Assembly (NCBI RefSeq): GCF_004379255.2
Contig: NC_056039.1
Coordinates: forward strand, 29,525,883 to 29,589,882
Direction of reading: 5' to 3'
Origin: Salvia splendens
Taxonomy: Eukaryota > Streptophyta > Magnoliopsida > Lamiales > Lamiaceae
Length of the DNA: 64,000 bases
The notes below the pieces were generated by a model. That model saw only the letters and a program-made list of their open reading frames with translations. It had not been told where the DNA came from and searched no databases. Position numbers and translations under genes: made by a program. Position 1 is the first letter of the stretch. Each line of letters opens with the position of its first letter. Shown in pieces: positions 9,885 to 21,428 of the stretch.

Positions 9885-10080
9885 ACGCACGACGCAGGGG
9901 CGCGCCACGTCGCCGAAGCGCGTGGCGACGCAGGCCGTGCCGCGTCTCGCGACGACGGCACACGGCATGGCTTGAGCACGGCATGGGCACGGAACGCATG
10001 TCCGCAACGCGTCGCGTGCCCGTTTCGTTCCTCCGACACGAAACGCGAAACGCGGGCGGCACGCATTGTGGATGCTATTA

Positions 10081-10386
10081 CTTAATCCCATATATTGTGG
10101 ATCAACACCACAATTATCAAATAATCATATATTCATGAATGCCTTAGGTGTTCATGTTACTTTTCATGTAGACTTCAACGTACGAGTATACACCATATCA
10201 TAGATACACATACATCACATATAGTACTTATTTGTTACAACTTACAATAAGTAGTTCATCTACACAATATCGGTAAGATCTTAATATAGAATGAAAATTG
10301 AAATCACTTAGACTAGTTCATGTAATAGATCATATACCACACGTCCACACCAATATAGTCCTCTATTAGTTGATATTATTATATAA
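10081..10386. other. AT-rich spacer
   Basis: No gene, RNA or element boundary seen. Confidence 0.6.
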
Positions 10387-10388
10387 TA

Positions 10389-10638
10389 CTCCCTCCGTCC
10401 AATAAAAATATGAGCATTGAGTATGACACAAGAATTAAGATATATTGGTAAAATAAGAGAGGGGAGGAGAATGATATGACAAAGTAAGAGAGGGGAGGAG
10501 AATGATAGTTAAAGGAGAGTTAGTGGATAGTGAGCCCTACATTATTTAACTGATATAATTTTCTAAAAATAGAATGCACATATTTTTGTGGGACGAACGA
10601 AAATGAAAAGTACACATATTTTTATGAGACGGATGGAA
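10389..10638. mobile_element. Stowaway MITE
   Basis: The left end CTCCCTCCGTCCAATAAAAA follows TA (10387-10388). The right end is ttttatgagacggatggaa followed by TA (10639-10640). A short direct duplication (taagagaggggaggagaatg) lies at about 10462 and 10486. Non-coding. Confidence 0.8.
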
Positions 10639-10836
10639 TAATATAAAAGCATCTCGCTTTTTTTGCAAGTTGCGAAGTAAGCACGGGTGATCTTACAAGT
10701 CAAACTCCATTAATATACTACTATTTCACGCCCCCTTCAATTAAGCAACCTAAAAAGACCAAAAAATATGAGACCAATTTAAACCACTATTTCCTTGCAA
10801 ACAATGTGGGGCAACTCTATGTCTAAACACCGTCCA

Positions 10837-10962
10837 GAGCCTTTGTCCTAGCGGCAATGAACTCATGCATTATTGTATGAGGTGTCGAGTTCGAGCTCTC
10901 TTGACATTAATTGTAAATTGTAATTTCCTCCTTCGTATAGGAGTTTATTTATAAAAAAAAAA
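10837..10962 (+). mobile_element. tRNA-derived SINE
   Basis: The head gagcctttgtcctagcggca resembles a tRNA-type A box (tagcggcaatga). About 45 bp on, GTGTCGAGTTCGAGCTC fits a B box (GGTTCGANNCC). The body ends in a run of A at 10952-10961. The order A box, B box, short body, A tail defines a plant SINE. A short imperfect flank match (accgtcc before, acgtccc after) may be the TSD. It has no coding capacity and would need a LINE reverse transcriptase. Confidence 0.65.
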
Positions 10963-11193
10963 CTCTAACGTCCCCTTGAACAAACGCACAAAACAACTTG
11001 CAATGCTACCTAATAAATAAGTGTGCAACTTGTGCACCCAATATTTTATCCATAATTTTCCAATTCCATTCCTGTTTTTTTCTTCTCTGTTTTAGCCGGG
11101 ATATTAGGCAAGCTGTAGTATAAAACAAGGCCTCACAACATAGTACTAGTGCGTTCACGCATCTGGAGATTCTCCGTTTTTAAAAGAAAAGAA
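10963..11193. other. spacer and promoter region of the B-box gene
   Basis: Holds a CT-rich stretch (about 11060-11095) and the likely 5' leader. A TATA-like AGTATAAAACA lies at about 11117-11127, some 70 bp before the ATG. Confidence 0.45.
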
Positions 11194-11762
11194 ATGAAGA
11201 AATGCGAGCTGTGCAACAAGGTTGCAAGAATGTACTGTGAATCCGACGAAGCAAGTCTGTGCTGGGGTTGTGATTTCAGGGTGCACACAGCAAACTTCCT
11301 AGTGGCCAAACACACCAGAACTCTTCTCTGCCATGCCTGCCAGTCTCCAACTCCATGGTCAGGCACCGGTCCCAAACTCGGCCCCACTGTTTCTGTTTGC
11401 GAGGCGTGTATTAATGGCGGGAGAGACAGAGGAGATCGCACTGCCGATGATGAAGATAATGATAACAATGAGGAAAGCAGTGATCTTACTCTTGTTGATG
11501 ATGACGATATTGAAAACCAAGTTGTCCCTTTGTCTTTACCACCGTCTTTAGCGTCTTCGACTTCTTCCTGCAGAAATGAGTCCTCCTTCACCACAAGAGA
11601 TGACTTAACTAGACCTACAAGTTCATATGATGTATGTATTCACTGCACTCTCTTTCAATCCTGAATTTGCTCAAACTATTGGTGTTTTTCGTTGGTCAGG
11701 TAAGCGAAAGTGGGAAAGAGAAGAGCAGTGCTAAAAAGATGAGATCATGGATGTGGAGATAG
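11194..11762 (+). CDS. single B-box zinc-finger protein (BBX28/29-like)
   Basis: Two exons, 11194-11631 and 11700-11762, joined in phase 0 across a 68-bp GT-AG intron (gtatgtat ... gttggtcag), give 166 residues. The N-terminus is one B-box: Cys4, Cys7, Cys15, Asp18, Cys23, Cys26, His31 and His40 are placed to bind two zinc ions. It is followed by FLVAKHTRTLLCHACQS and a TPW...GP.L.PTVSVC segment typical of structural group V BBX proteins. The middle is acidic and Ser-rich; the tail ends KKMRSWMWR. Such small single-B-box proteins lack a DNA-binding CCT domain and act in the nucleus by protein-protein contact in light and flowering pathways (family knowledge). An upstream in-frame ATG (11149) exists, but MKKCELC at 11194 matches family starts. 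Without splicing the frame ends at 11664. Confidence 0.8.
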
Positions 11763-12428
11763 CACAAGATGAAGACGACAGCAGCAGCTTCAAGGGTTGT
11801 AGTGCTATGTGACCTAATTAATCACAATTAGTCATGTGTATTATTCACTTGTAGTAAAAAATTTAGAGCAGCCAGCACATTGTACTTTTTTAGCAGTTTA
11901 AATGATATAGTTAGTGTTTGAGTTTAAATTCTGACTCACATTGTTCAAGAAATGTGACTTTCAAAAGTGTTGTTCTCATGTGTGAGTCTCATGATTCATG
12001 TCCTAATATTTACCAAGTTCAAAGTGTGAAGGGATAGCATAGTATCCGAGTGTGTTTCAATAGAGACAAAAGAGGACACAAAACTCCACGTGTAATCAAC
12101 AAATGTGGATGGAGAAAGTTTTCAACGGTTATAAATTAATGACTACTTAAAGCTTCAACATCAAGCATGCCATGCTAATTGAAACTGGAAATGTTCATGA
12201 ACCTGGCCTCCTTATTTCTAGTCGAGATTTTATCATCCTACACCTGTCGATTCTGCTTTGTACCAGTGAACAAACTTGATAAGCTAATGCATCTCAATTG
12301 GTTTTGATGGAAATATGGATATATTAGACATTTTATTAAGGTTGATATCTTGGGATTGGTGTACTGAATAGATTGGTGTTAGAGCCTATCCTTGCGTACC
12401 GTCCCCACCTTCTTCCCATCCCCGGTTG
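11763..12428. other. 3' region of the B-box gene and spacer
   Basis: No second gene seen. A possible older Harbinger-like terminus, TTA then GAGCCTATCC, lies at 12379, just before the element called at 12432. Confidence 0.5.
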
Positions 12429-12751
12429 TTAGACATCCACGTCCATGTCTCAATACCGTCTCATCCATTAATTATCCATGAGTCTCACTGCACTTTTTAC
12501 TCCATCTCTTAACTAAGATACAACACTTGCACCCTCCATCTCTTAACCATCTCATCTCTTAACTATTCATTCAATTTCATTTTTTTATTTTTATTTTTAA
12601 CAAATCCAATTAATAAAAACACACTTCAAAGAAAATTACAATTTAAAATCCTAAAAAATTAAAAAAACACATAATTAAAATCTTAAAAAAAAATAAAAAT
12701 ACTTAATTTAAAATACTATAAATTAAAAATTGCACTCTTAAATTATAAAAA

Positions 12752-13961
12752 CTACTCAGCCGATGAATCACCCCCCGAAGGCGGTGGCGGTGCACCCGTT
12801 TGAGGTGGAATACCAAGTTGTCTTGTCAGATACGCAATGCCGGCAATATGGGCTTGATATTGGTAAGACGTCATGCGGAAAGTGTCAGCCATCGTGGCGG
12901 TGAAGTACATGGACATTAGGGAGGGCGGCAGCGTGCCTTGGGAGCCCGTCTGGCTTGATTCGCCTCGGCCCCTCCTTGCGCAAGCTCTAGCCTCCTTCGC
13001 CGCTTTGTTCTCTTGCGGCTGACGTCGTGTATCGGAGGAGCCCCCTCCATCGGATATCGGAAACTCAACCTCTTGTGAGGCGTTACCTTCCCCGCCCTCA
13101 CTAGACGAGTATTGGCCACCCGTCGTGTGCTTCGTGCGTTTCAAGCTCGTGCCCGTGCTGGACTGGACACCGCCAACCCACCTATCAACCTCTTTGACCG
13201 ACTGCCAAACATCGGCATATTTGAAATCTTTGCCGGTGTCGGCTTTAAAGACTCGCAAAGTCTCTCTCAGAATGTCAGCTCCACTGGCTCCGCTTTGGTA
13301 ATTCTCCGCTTCATGCTTGTAGATCCCACAAAATATTTTGATATCGTTGTCGGCTCGCTCAAAATGACTGCGAAGCATCTTCATGTTGCGCTTGAAGGTC
13401 CCCCTCGTATTTTGCTCGTTGTATACGGCGGTGACCTTATCCCAAAAACACTTGCGAGATTGTTGATTCTCGACGATGGGATCGTTCCCGACGATGGGAT
13501 AGTACGACGTGCTGATCCAAGCGTTGAACAGAGCCATCGTCTCCGCGGAGCTGTATGGATGATGGCCTACGTCCTCCACCGCCTCGTCCACCTCCTCTTC
13601 CTCCTCGTTTTCAAATCCACGACAGGCGGAGCTTCCACCGCCTCGTCCCCCTCCTCTGCTGGCTCGTCCTCCTCCACCTCCTCCTCTTCTAGCTCCGGTC
13701 GGAAGGTTTTTCGGAGTGTGTTCCTCCGGAATATTCTCCATAATTTGGGATAATCCCTGCGTTTGCCCATACCTCAGGGCGGAGGGACGAAAGTATGCAT
13801 CCATTGGAAAAGATGGTGTTTGGTACGCCGGCGTCGACGAGCCTTGGGTGCCCGACGACGAACCGGAACTGGAACCACCCAAAACATTGTACATGCCCCC
13901 AGTCGACAAACGCGTTCAAGTCGTAGCCGCTCTCGCCGCCGGAGTTTCCGTCACCGGACAT
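12752..13961 (-). pseudogene. Harbinger ORF1 (Myb-like), one frameshift
   Basis: The gene begins MSGDGNSGGE at ATG 13961 and reads DLNAFVDWG, then a 1-base shift near 13900 separates it from the remaining 385-codon open frame (12752-13909), which starts inside the homologous GGMYNVLGGSS stretch. Everything downstream is open: Gly-rich segment, acidic run, Myb-like region (ALFNAWISTSYYP, FWDKVTAVYNEQ, FKYADVWQSVKEVDRWVGG) and Ser/Arg-rich tail. A tandem repeat of PIVGND/PIVENQ is an insertion relative to the copy at 6317. An internal Met could still initiate the long frame, so a near-complete protein remains possible. Confidence 0.7.
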
Positions 13962-14063
13962 TTTTGCAGAAATTGGAGAGGAAAGAGAGATGATATGATA
14001 GTGATGAGAAGAAAAAAGATGAGAGATAGTGTGTTTGTGTGTAAAATGAAAGAGGTAATGAGA

Positions 14064-14072
14064 TTATTTATA
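14064..14072 (-). promoter_or_regulatory. TATA box of ORF1 copy 3
   Basis: TTCTATAAATAATCT on the minus strand about 105 bp upstream of 13961, homologous in position and sequence to the other family promoters. Confidence 0.45.
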
Positions 14073-14360
14073 GAATAAAAAAATAAAAATAAAAATAAAA
14101 AATTTAAATTCAAACCGTAATATAACCGTTTTAAAATTTTAATTTTTAATTTTTTTTCGGAAAATCCATTTAAAAAAATATTATTTATTGCGTTAACTTG
14201 ACGACGACGCCCACTCGCGGGCAGGCGCCAGAGCTCGCCAGCTTCATCGCCCCGGAGAGACACGCGACGAGACGGGGGACCTGCATCGCTATCTCGATGT
14301 TGGTTCATCTCGCCAAGACAAGTCCGAGCCCGCATCGAGATGGCGATGCGGATGCTCTTA

Positions 14361-16295
14361 GCATTTTAGGAAATTGGAGAATTAGATTACAACATTTAGT
14401 TATGAGACACGCCAAATAGGGGAAAGCGAAATAGATTTTTATTGGGAGCAGCAAATTGTGGCGGATCACATATGTGTGGTGAGGAGGCACTTTTATTTGG
14501 TGGTTGATAAATGACAATAAGTCTACATATCTTGGTCCAATTGTTTCCTTTTCCAGCTTCTTCACTTCATACAGTTGTAGAATGTAGGGAAACTTTTCAA
14601 TTTTTCTTTTCGGTTACATGTTAACCATCCACCAATATTTATCAGCTACAGTTATCACTTAACTAATGTGGACAAACTAAAACAACCATGGCCTTGTTAT
14701 CACTCTTCTATGTGTTTTGGGCAGTTAGTTGAAAATCAACTTAAATTTTGGTGTAAGATCATAGTAAGCATAAATACTGTCAATACTCTGGTTGGTGCCA
14801 TGAGTAGATTAAGAGGTCAGACACAATACATTATCCACAAGGAGAAAATGATATCTATATCATTGACTAGCTCATTGACTTATGTTCACAGACCTTAATA
14901 ACCTTTGGCGACTAAATTTCTATATCTAAACTTCTACTTCAAATCAAATTAATACTAGGACTCAGTGAAGAAAATATATCGATATGTAGCTGACTGGCTA
15001 TTAAATTATCATTCATTAGTGTTGGATTATTGGAGAGGATGTTAGTTTATTTGTTTATTTTAATTTTATTCATTAAAATGATATCGTTTTCATGTTATAG
15101 ATTTGTCACTTCAGCATTAATTTGTACCACATGTCCACATCATTTAAAAAAATCTAGTTAGAATATTTAATAAAAGGTAGTAATACTCCTAATAGGCCCC
15201 ACATTTCACTAATTTTGTAGTAATACTCCTAATAGGCCCCACATTTCACTAATTTTATTTCACTCGTATTTTACTACAAAACCAATATAAGAAAATGAGA
15301 CATACATTCCATTATCTTTTTTCACCAACTTTACTTAACATTTCTTAAAACACGTTACGAACTCAATTGGGACTCATAAAGTCGAACAGAGTAAGTAATA
15401 TGGAGATTATCAGCTAACTTTCAAAATAATGTAAAAGTCTATGTCTCTATACTTTTTTTGGGGGAGATGGGTATTAAAACTATGGAAAATAGCTGATACA
15501 AAAAAAGCATTTAATCTATTAATTAAAATTGACAAAATTTTACAACATTATAATTCTAATAAGAGTGAAATTTCCATTTTTATTGAATATAAAATGGAAA
15601 GTAAATCATAATTTTTTATTTATCAAAAATCAATTCTAGAAAAGATACTGAAATGTAGTAAAAAATAATTAAACATGGGCATAGTTAAATTAAATGGCAA
15701 ATAAATAAAAGCCCTAAACTAAACTATGCTGCTCGTTGATGATCGTTGCATTTGCATCAGCCACTTAATGGGGGTTGGACAAGCAGAGGAGAAAGTTCTC
15801 CGTTGGCCTTGTTGAGAAGCAGGCGCTCCGTGATCGTTGAGAGACAACTCCAGCGGTAGGTTTAGGTGTATCCTTCGGCTGCATTCTTTACAAACGGGAA
15901 GCACTCTTTATCCAATGCTCTGTCGCGTTGACAGAGCTTTTCGTATATGAATTGAGAAAAAGGGTCTGAATAATGGAATCTCGTGGTTCACGACGAGAAC
16001 CCAATAAAGCATTCTACCCCTACCTACCAAGCAAGACATCCACTTTTCTACTTGTCCTCATTCTTTTCCTCTTTTGTTTTTTCCCTCAGCACCATTATAT
16101 TATTCCTAGAGTCCCCTGTACGTTCTTGTTTATATTCTTTAAATATATCCCAATTGTGTTTCCCTTCCCACGTACCACACTCGTGATCCTAAGTGTTAGT
16201 GTAAGTGGTTTATCAATATTTGTTTATATTTATTTGAAAAGTATAATGATGCATATATCCTGGTTGTGTGGGGCATTACAGTTACAGGTGGGAAG
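14361..16295. other. AT-rich spacer upstream of the DUF4220 gene
   Basis: An exact 42-bp-class tandem duplication (aatactcctaataggcccca ...) lies at about 15180-15259, followed by Stowaway-like debris ending near 15394. Bases 15720-15960 are richer in GC; their minus strand encodes a short frame with the LxLxL-type string LNLPLELSL, but no domain is complete. The gene's promoter should lie in the last few hundred bases; no convincing TATA box was fixed. Confidence 0.45.
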
Positions 16296-18707
16296 ATGAA
16301 AAAACCGGATATGGATTACTTGAAGAGACTATGGGACACATGGGACCTGAGAGGGTTCGTCCTGTTGAGCCTGCTTCTGCAGTCATTTCTCATCTTAGCC
16401 GCGCCGCTCAGGAAACGGACCCGGTCCAGCTGGGTCATCATGCCTCTCTGGTCGGCCTACTTACTGGCCGACTGGGCTGCCAATTTCGCTGTGGGCCTCA
16501 TCTCAAACAGCCAGAGCGGCAAGTGCCCCAAAGGCAACGATGGTTTCACAAATCCGGATCTCCTTGCATTTTGGGCTCCCTTCCTGCTGGTCCATCTCGG
16601 TGGGCCCGACACCATTACCGCCTTCGCCCTCGAAGACAACGAGCTCTGGATCAGGCATCTTCTCGCTCTCATCTTCCAGGCCTGTGCAGCTGGCTACGTG
16701 CTCTACCAGACCTTGCCCACCAACTCCCTCCTCATCCCCACCATCTGCATGTTCATCTCCGGCCTCATCAAGTATTCCGAGCGCACCATGTCCCTCTATC
16801 GCGCTAGCTTGAACAGATTCCGTGACTCGATGCTTAAGGATCCGGACCCCGGCCCTGACTACGCCAAGATCATGGACGAGTACCGTTCCATGAAAGAGGC
16901 CAAGCTTCCCACCAGGATCGAGATGATCGAGGAGCCACCGCGACCGGACCAAGCCATGAATGTGGTGAAGAAGGGGAGAGTGGAAGGCACTGAGGCGGTG
17001 CTCTACGCCCACGACTTCTTCGAGACCTTCAAGGGCCTCATCGTGGACCTCATCTTCAGCTCCCGCGACCGCAACAAGAGTCGCGGGTTTTTCCTTGAGA
17101 GAACGCCGCAGGACGCTTTCGAGGTGATAACCATCGAGCTCAACTTCATGTACGACGTCCTGTTTACAAAGGTGCGCGTGGTTTACACAATGTGGGGATA
17201 CGTGGGCAGATCCGTGGCCTTCGGCTTGGTGATTGCTTCCATCATCCTCTTCTACAAAGTGGACAAGCACGACTTCGTCACCCCTGATGTGGCCATCAGC
17301 TACACTCTTCTATTCGGAGCCGTTGCCTTAGATGTCATCGCATTTATCAAGCTCATCACCTCTAATTGGCTTCGTGTCAATATCAACAAACTGCCTGATG
17401 TCAACCTGGAGACATCCCAGACAGGAGGGAATACGGCGAAATCCCCTCCTCGCGACTTTGTCAGCAAGCTTACTGAGTTTGGCTTATTGAAGAAGCTCAC
17501 GCGCTTGATGCACCGCCGCTGGTCTGGCTCAGTCGCCTGCTTCAACCTCATTCACTACTGCTTGTTTTCAAGGCAGGCGGAGAAAGAGAAAATCATGGAA
17601 TTCTTCAATCTGGTTCCATTTTTTGATGGAATCAGGTACGTGAGCAACAAGGACTTCACCGACGATCTGCGGGATCTCATCTTCTATGAGCTGAAGAAGA
17701 AATCGGAACTAGCTGATGATCTGGAAACCGCAAAAGAGGTGAGCGCGGCCCGGGGCGATTGGGCGCTGCGCGTGGACCACGTCGACGCCGACCTGCTCAA
17801 TTATGTTCGGGGGATTGACTACGATAAGAGCCTGCTGCTGTGGCATATCGCCACCGAGATCTGCTATTGCATTGATAAGGAGGCACCGACTGATCCTAAT
17901 CCTGATTCTAATCCTGATCCTGATTCTAATCCTGATCCTGAGGAGTTCACTGAGGCGCAGTACAGAGAATTCTCCAAGCTCCTCTCTGATTACATGCTCT
18001 ATCTTCTCGTTATGCAGCCTACGATGATGTCCGCAGTGGCCGGTATCGGCCAAATCCGATTCCGCGACACGTGCGCGGAGACAAAGAAGTTTATGGAAGG
18101 ATCCAGAAAGAAGAAGCCCCGGGGCTGGCGAGTCTTGATCTACGCTCTCGAGTGTTTCTCCATTTATCTCCTCTACTTGATACTTGCCTTGCTTGCTCCC
18201 ATTCTATCCTTCATCTTCTCCTTGTTCATCACCGTCTTCCTGCCTCTCATTCCGGAAGACAAGATTACGAAGCTCGACGCCATGCTAAGGAGATCCACGA
18301 AATACACGTGCTACGCCAAGATTGTCGACTACTTAACAGGGCATAAAACCAACTTAGTTGATTCGAAACAAGTGGATGCTTGCATTAGGATCCATCATGT
18401 AAACACGGAAGTGGATCCGGTTGCGATCAAGGGAGATAGGAGCAAATCGGTGCTCTTTGATGGCGGGAGACTGGCCAAAGAGCTTATGAAGACGGGGAAC
18501 CGGAAATGGGAAATTATGAGCAAAGTTTGGGTTGAGATGCTGTCCTACGCCGCCGTCCGTTGCAGACCCAACGCTCATGCGCAGCAGTTGAGCAAAGGGG
18601 GAGAGCTCATAACCATTGTTTGGTTGCTCATGGCTCATTTTGGGTTAGGGGAAGAATTTCAAATCAGTGAGGGCCATACAAGGGCTAAGCTCATCGTCGA
18701 CAAGTAG
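16296..18707 (+). CDS. DUF4220/DUF594 membrane protein
   Basis: An intact single-exon gene of 803 residues. The frame is open from 16266, but that codon is GTG; the first ATG is 16296 ([20 protein letters not shown]). Hydrophobic segments near residues 20-36, 47-70, 88-105, 118-160, 300-350 and 610-660 predict a multi-pass membrane protein. Residues about 45-400 match DUF4220, including the hallmark [19 protein letters not shown]. The C-terminus (about 725-795, with [20 protein letters not shown]) matches DUF594. This is a large, often clustered plant family with no established biochemical role. Residues about 531-547 are an Asp-Pro-Asn repeat encoded by near-perfect cctgatcctgattctaat units (17890-17940), a likely variable tract. 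It could be mislabelled only if the family definition is wrong. Confidence 0.88.
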   Translation: MKKPDMDYLKRLWDTWDLRGFVLLSLLLQSFLILAAPLRKRTRSSWVIMPLWSAYLLADWAANFAVGLISNSQSGKCPKGNDGFTNPDLLAFWAPFLLVHLGGPDTITAFALEDNELWIRHLLALIFQACAAGYVLYQTLPTNSLLIPTICMFISGLIKYSERTMSLYRASLNRFRDSMLKDPDPGPDYAKIMDEYRSMKEAKLPTRIEMIEEPPRPDQAMNVVKKGRVEGTEAVLYAHDFFETFKGLIVDLIFSSRDRNKSRGFFLERTPQDAFEVITIELNFMYDVLFTKVRVVYTMWGYVGRSVAFGLVIASIILFYKVDKHDFVTPDVAISYTLLFGAVALDVIAFIKLITSNWLRVNINKLPDVNLETSQTGGNTAKSPPRDFVSKLTEFGLLKKLTRLMHRRWSGSVACFNLIHYCLFSRQAEKEKIMEFFNLVPFFDGIRYVSNKDFTDDLRDLIFYELKKKSELADDLETAKEVSAARGDWALRVDHVDADLLNYVRGIDYDKSLLLWHIATEICYCIDKEAPTDPNPDSNPDPDSNPDPEEFTEAQYREFSKLLSDYMLYLLVMQPTMMSAVAGIGQIRFRDTCAETKKFMEGSRKKKPRGWRVLIYALECFSIYLLYLILALLAPILSFIFSLFITVFLPLIPEDKITKLDAMLRRSTKYTCYAKIVDYLTGHKTNLVDSKQVDACIRIHHVNTEVDPVAIKGDRSKSVLFDGGRLAKELMKTGNRKWEIMSKVWVEMLSYAAVRCRPNAHAQQLSKGGELITIVWLLMAHFGLGEEFQISEGHTRAKLIVDK

Positions 18708-19726
18708 TATCCACCACTTTTTGCTTGTGTGTTTCCTTTCAAATTTTTGTGTGTTTTCCATTTTCTTCTTCTCCAGGTCAATCTTCTTATTTTAGGCTTT
18801 CAATAATATTAATGTCATCATTGAATATCATAATATATCACTCTCTTAGGAGACTGTTTTAAGACAACTTCCATTATTAACTTTCAATTTCTTTTATGTC
18901 ACCGCCACGAGTTGTTACCCTGTCGGGTGAACTTAGTCGCCCTGAGTCATCCGATCGGGTGTTTCTATCTGACTTTGCCAATCTTCAAGCAACCCGTCCC
19001 TATCAAAGGAGGAGCAAAATGAATCGTTTGTGAGATTATATTATGTATATCATATAGTCCCTATTACTCTTTTTAGGGAGGGGAGGAATAGATATAAATA
19101 GTTAAGGGACTACTTGAAGACGGCTTCCATTACACCATAAACTTACAGTGTATTTTATCCCTTGTACTTATTGCCACTGTATTTGAATAAATAGGCATGC
19201 ATTGACCATATGTCATGTTTCTTTAAATGTATCCCCCAATCAGAATAGGTCAACTTTAGAGATTCCGCAAGGCCGATGTTTTGTTCCGATGCACGGGTGG
19301 GGACAGAGCGCAAGCGTCCGTCCCCCATCTGTTACTCGAATAAAAGATGAAGGGGTGCTGTCCCTCCTCGGCCAATTAGGTGTCTAAGTATCGCGAGTGA
19401 GCTTCATTTTTCGACCATTTTAATTTTTGTTAAAAAAAACTGAAAAATATTATTTTGATTCAAAATTTACCCTACTATTCAAAATATATCTGTTATACAA
19501 AGGATTTCTATTCAATTATTTTCAATATTCATCTATATATTTTCTATATTCATGTACCTTCTATATCTATTAGTATTTCTTTTACACTTAAAAAATCTTT
19601 CTTACCCTCAATTTTCTCTCTAATTTTTTTCTAAAAAAATTGTTGCATGTTGCAATACGTTTGACGAGGATGCATGACTATAACAGTATGCCAACAAGTC
19701 AAATGCATCGACATTATCGTCAACAG
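18708..19726. other. 3' region of the DUF4220 gene and spacer
   Basis: A poly(A)-signal-like ttcaataat occurs near 18799. A moderately GC-rich patch (about 19255-19390) has no recognisable feature. The remainder is AT-rich. Confidence 0.5.
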
Positions 19727-20657
19727 CAGTGACGGAACCACATGGGGACTAGCCCCCGCGCCAGCGGGGGCTTGACCAGCACCAGACCCCGACCCTCCCT
19801 TGTAAGACCCAACTTCGACCGCTCTCCGCCCCAGTGAGCCCTGCACTCTAACTGTCAGCCGCTGATCTCTGAAATTGAAAATTAAAATAGGAAGGAGAAG
19901 ACAAAGACTACGGCTTATTAATTTTGGGCCAGTTATTTTATTATTGGGTTGCTTTTTATTTCTGGCCTTTTGGACTATAATAAACTAAATTAACTAATAA
20001 TGCAGCCCAATTCCCTTATGAACAATAATGCCTGGAGTTCCAATAATGACTACGCTAAATTAAGTACTTAGCTGTGTTTGTTGAGCAACTAAATGGATAT
20101 ATTAATCAAAATATTGTAAAATTATAAAAATAATTTAACCAAATAAAATTATCATATTTGCAGCAGTAGTGAAGTACTGTCTCATGTTTTTAATAAATTT
20201 TGTTTGATTCAAAGTTTGTTAATTTAATTGATACTTATATTTGGACCACTTGATGATTTGGTAAAATTAGAATTAGTATAAAATTATTTGTATTGTGCAA
20301 GTCGTAGTTAGTAAATTCTAGTACACCCTCAGACCTCAGTTCCATAATCGATGACATACTTGAGAGATGACATAAGATTTTAGGAGATATTATTAGAGAA
20401 AATAAAATTTATAATTAATGTAAGAGTGAACTTTTTCTAAATAAGGAAATACGACATTTTTTGTGTAATAAACTAAAAAGGAAAGTGTGACATCTAATAA
20501 ATTTTATTGTTATTTTAAGATATGCAATTTTTCGAAAACAACTACTCCATCATCTCAGCGTGTGTAAGAGATTACATATAATAAAATCAAATATTTGAAT
20601 ATTAATTTTTTAAAGGATTTCAGCCCCGGCTTATCTAATTTTCTGGTTCCGTCACTG
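19727..20657. mobile_element. non-autonomous hAT element
   Basis: A 931-bp element with inverted ends CAGTGACGGAACCA (19727-19740 and the complement at 20644-20657). Flanks gtcaacag (19719-19726) and gtcaaccg (20658-20665) are an 8-bp TSD matching at 7 positions. A TIR beginning CAG(T)G with an 8-bp TSD is diagnostic of hAT. No transposase frame is present, so it is a deletion derivative. It is inserted in an old transposon-gene remnant that continues at 20666. Confidence 0.75.
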
Positions 20658-20665
20658 GTCAACCG

Positions 20666-20990
20666 TGAGTACCGCTGGATCAGCTGGCTCTGCAGTGCCG
20701 CACCCATTGTCATCTCAAGATGTGTACTATATCTTCCATACACCGAATATGCATGAGACCTCGAAACAGTTGTTGGATGAAATTCAAACCACCGATGAAG
20801 GAGACGACGACTGAGTTGACACCCGTGTTGCCTATGGCCTGGGGGAAACTAGGATGTTGTTCTAAGTGTACCGATTGGTAGAAACAATCAAAAGGCGATG
20901 GCTTTTTTAGGAGAGAGTTATTGAGACGTATAACCTGTCATTGCCCGAAGGGTCTCACTCACCTACTTAATCCAAGTGCTCTATCTTTGG
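20666..20990 (+). pseudogene. ancient ORF1-like remnant (tentative)
   Basis: Reading through several stops, the plus strand gives fragments such as ETRMLF, YRLVETIKRRWLF, ERVIETYNLSLPEGSHS. They align in order with the Myb-like block of the Harbinger ORF1 proteins in this window (ETMAVYNAWITVSYDP ... FWEKVVEVYHQIKP). At least four stops make it dead. The match is short and judged by eye. Confidence 0.3.
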
Positions 20991-21428
20991 TGACTAATCC
21001 ATCTTAATACTACTACTATTTTTACATACTTTTGTTAGATACTTTTAATATCTTATAATTCAACCGTCCCAAATTAATTTCAACTTCTCATTTCAATAGG
21101 TAGCTACTAGAAATAAAAATTTACTAGTATATACTTTTATGACTCGCAGCTAAGTCTTCCAAATTCCAAATCACCCATACATCGATGTCCAAAGTCTGTT
21201 GATTTGGAACAGATGGGGCAATATTTTTGTTGGATAATTAATTTAGTCAAAATTCTATCACCTCATTACTGTACACGAAAAATATGTTTACAACTTTCTC
21301 ACCCATCGGCCATTAGGGTATAGGATAGGATAGGAAGTTGAAAACAACAACATTAAAAATATTTTTTTTAAGAAAATATTGAGCGGATTTTGAAGTTTAT
21401 AATGGCGCAGTTAAAGATATACTACTCA
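20991..21428. other. spacer downstream of the cyclin gene
   Basis: AT-rich, with weak Stowaway-like debris near 21064-21240. Nothing else supported. Confidence 0.5.

Larger units (their letters stand above)
8134..10077 (-). mobile_element. Harbinger element carrying only the Myb-like gene (copy 2)
   Basis: A 1944-bp element between TTA direct repeats (8131-8133 and 10078-10080). Left end GAGCATCCACTACG; right end, reverse-complemented, TAGCATCCACAATGCG. Its right subterminal region holds the 32-bp hairpin (9853-9884) and the family promoter. It contains only the ORF1-type gene, here a pseudogene, and no transposase. Both termini look complete, so it could still be mobilised in trans. Confidence 0.8.
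12432..14357 (-). mobile_element. Harbinger element carrying only the Myb-like gene (copy 3)
   Basis: About 1926 bp between TTA repeats (12429-12431 and 14358-14360). Left end GACATCCACGTCCATGTCTC, alignable to the left ends of the 5962 and 22953 elements; right end reverse-complemented GAGCATCCGCATCGCC. The hairpin in its right subterminal region (about 14208) has decayed on one arm. The single gene is an ORF1-type Myb-like gene with one frameshift. It is the most diverged of the four related copies. The left border could instead be 12382. Confidence 0.7.

Noticed and set aside
12382..12431. Alternative left border GAGCCTATCC of the third Myb-only element
   Set aside because: The terminus at 12432 aligns with the left ends of the related elements, while 12382 does not align beyond about 10 bp.
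13112..13753. 213-codon plus-strand frame
   Set aside because: Antisense shadow of the ORF1 pseudogene in the third Myb-only element.
16503..17270. 255-codon open frame on the minus strand
   Set aside because: Antisense shadow of the GC-rich DUF4220/DUF594 exon; His/Glu/Gly-rich with no domain.
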